Below are positions 21,040-21,201 of a DNA stretch of 21,201 nucleotides, piece after piece (the stretch's first letter is position 1; every line of letters begins with the position of its first letter). Under the pieces are notes generated by a model that worked only from the letters and a program-made list of their open reading frames with translations, had not been told where the DNA came from and searched no databases. Location of the stretch: the NCBI GenBank assembly GCA_944323585.1, contig CALUTA010000011.1:1-21201 (forward strand), read 5' to 3'. Source of the DNA: Candidatus Gastranaerophilales bacterium (GTDB lineage: Bacteria; Cyanobacteriota; Vampirovibrionia; Gastranaerophilales; Gastranaerophilaceae). A program made the translations under genes and the position numbers.

Positions 21040-21201
21040 TTATGCGTTTTCTGACGGTGTTTCAGCCGGAGCTTTCGGAGCAGTCATTTTTGCACCGATG
21101 TAAGAGCAAACACCGATTACAGCGGCACCGATTGCTGCCCATTTAGCACCAGCCCAGAGTTTTGTATCTTTCGCTGCTTTTTTAATTGTATCGCTTGCAC
21201 T
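21040..21201 (-). CDS. Small Ala-rich membrane protein, 3' part
   Basis: Partial: the start lies beyond the window. The last 53 residues read in an open frame to TAA at 21040-21042. A basic stretch (SASDTIKKAAKDTK) is followed by a Trp/Ala/Gly-rich hydrophobic helix (LWAGAKWAAIGAAVIGVCSY) and a Pro/Ala tail ending PSENA. It resembles small single-helix envelope proteins; family not recognised. Confidence 0.7.
   Translation of the reverse strand, partial: SASDTIKKAAKDTKLWAGAKWAAIGAAVIGVCSYIGAKMTAPKAPAETPSENA

Overview
The window is AT-rich bacterial chromosome with dense, mostly housekeeping genes on both strands. I read no rRNA, tRNA, CRISPR array, insertion sequence or phage module. The taxon is an inference. 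Low GC, a Rex/CoaX/MurT gene complement, many small lineage-restricted proteins without signal peptides, and a protein with an N-terminal 'PSFG' stretch together resemble gut Vampirovibrionia/Melainabacteria (Gastranaerophilales, non-photosynthetic Cyanobacteriota). I hold this at moderate confidence.

Layout, left to right. 1-2600: a small unknown gene (minus), a shortened TspO-family membrane protein (plus), a 57-residue gene (minus), and an acidic 377-residue protein with a glycine-rich membrane-like segment (plus). 2594-6109: a tight minus-strand operon pyrH-frr-cdsA-rnc-rpe (nucleotide phosphorylation, ribosome recycling, phospholipid precursor synthesis, RNA processing, pentose phosphate epimerisation). 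6110-6835: a ribbon-helix-helix regulator with a candidate operator, then a run of hairpins ending in terminators. 6836-8369: four minus-strand small envelope proteins (YtxH, DUF948, YtxH, a two-segment membrane protein). 8450-10951: plus-strand MurT-type ligase, pdxJ and a small Cys-rich protein. 10952-11333: a gene-free stretch with a Rex-like operator, two promoters and a candidate structured RNA, followed directly by rex. 12027-13028: a 333-residue protein whose Thr-Cys-His spacing matches the CheD glutamine deamidase triad. 13035-14075: coaX and a 72-residue gene (minus). 14259-16107: hisS, an overlapping small nucleotidyltransferase-like gene and a 65-residue gene (plus). 16337-18357: a TPR protein and the S4-domain protein RqcP (minus). 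18451-20706: a secreted metallophosphoesterase and a CNNM/CBS/CorC membrane protein (plus). 20707-21201: decayed intergenic repeats, a bidirectional terminator, and the 3' end of a small minus-strand membrane protein.

Three patterns go beyond single genes. First, four plus-strand genes (tspO-like, rex, the CheD-like gene, hisS) have a perfect TATAAT box ending 6 or 7 nt before an ATG with no Shine-Dalgarno sequence, so their mRNAs are probably leaderless. Second, three divergent intergenic regions share TGTAACAAAA upstream of small minus-strand genes, and two of these also share a second promoter-like block. Third, decayed inverted repeats of the 'GTCATTCTGAG...GAAGAATC' and 'GTCATTGCGAG...GAAGCAATCC' type fill two intergenic regions.
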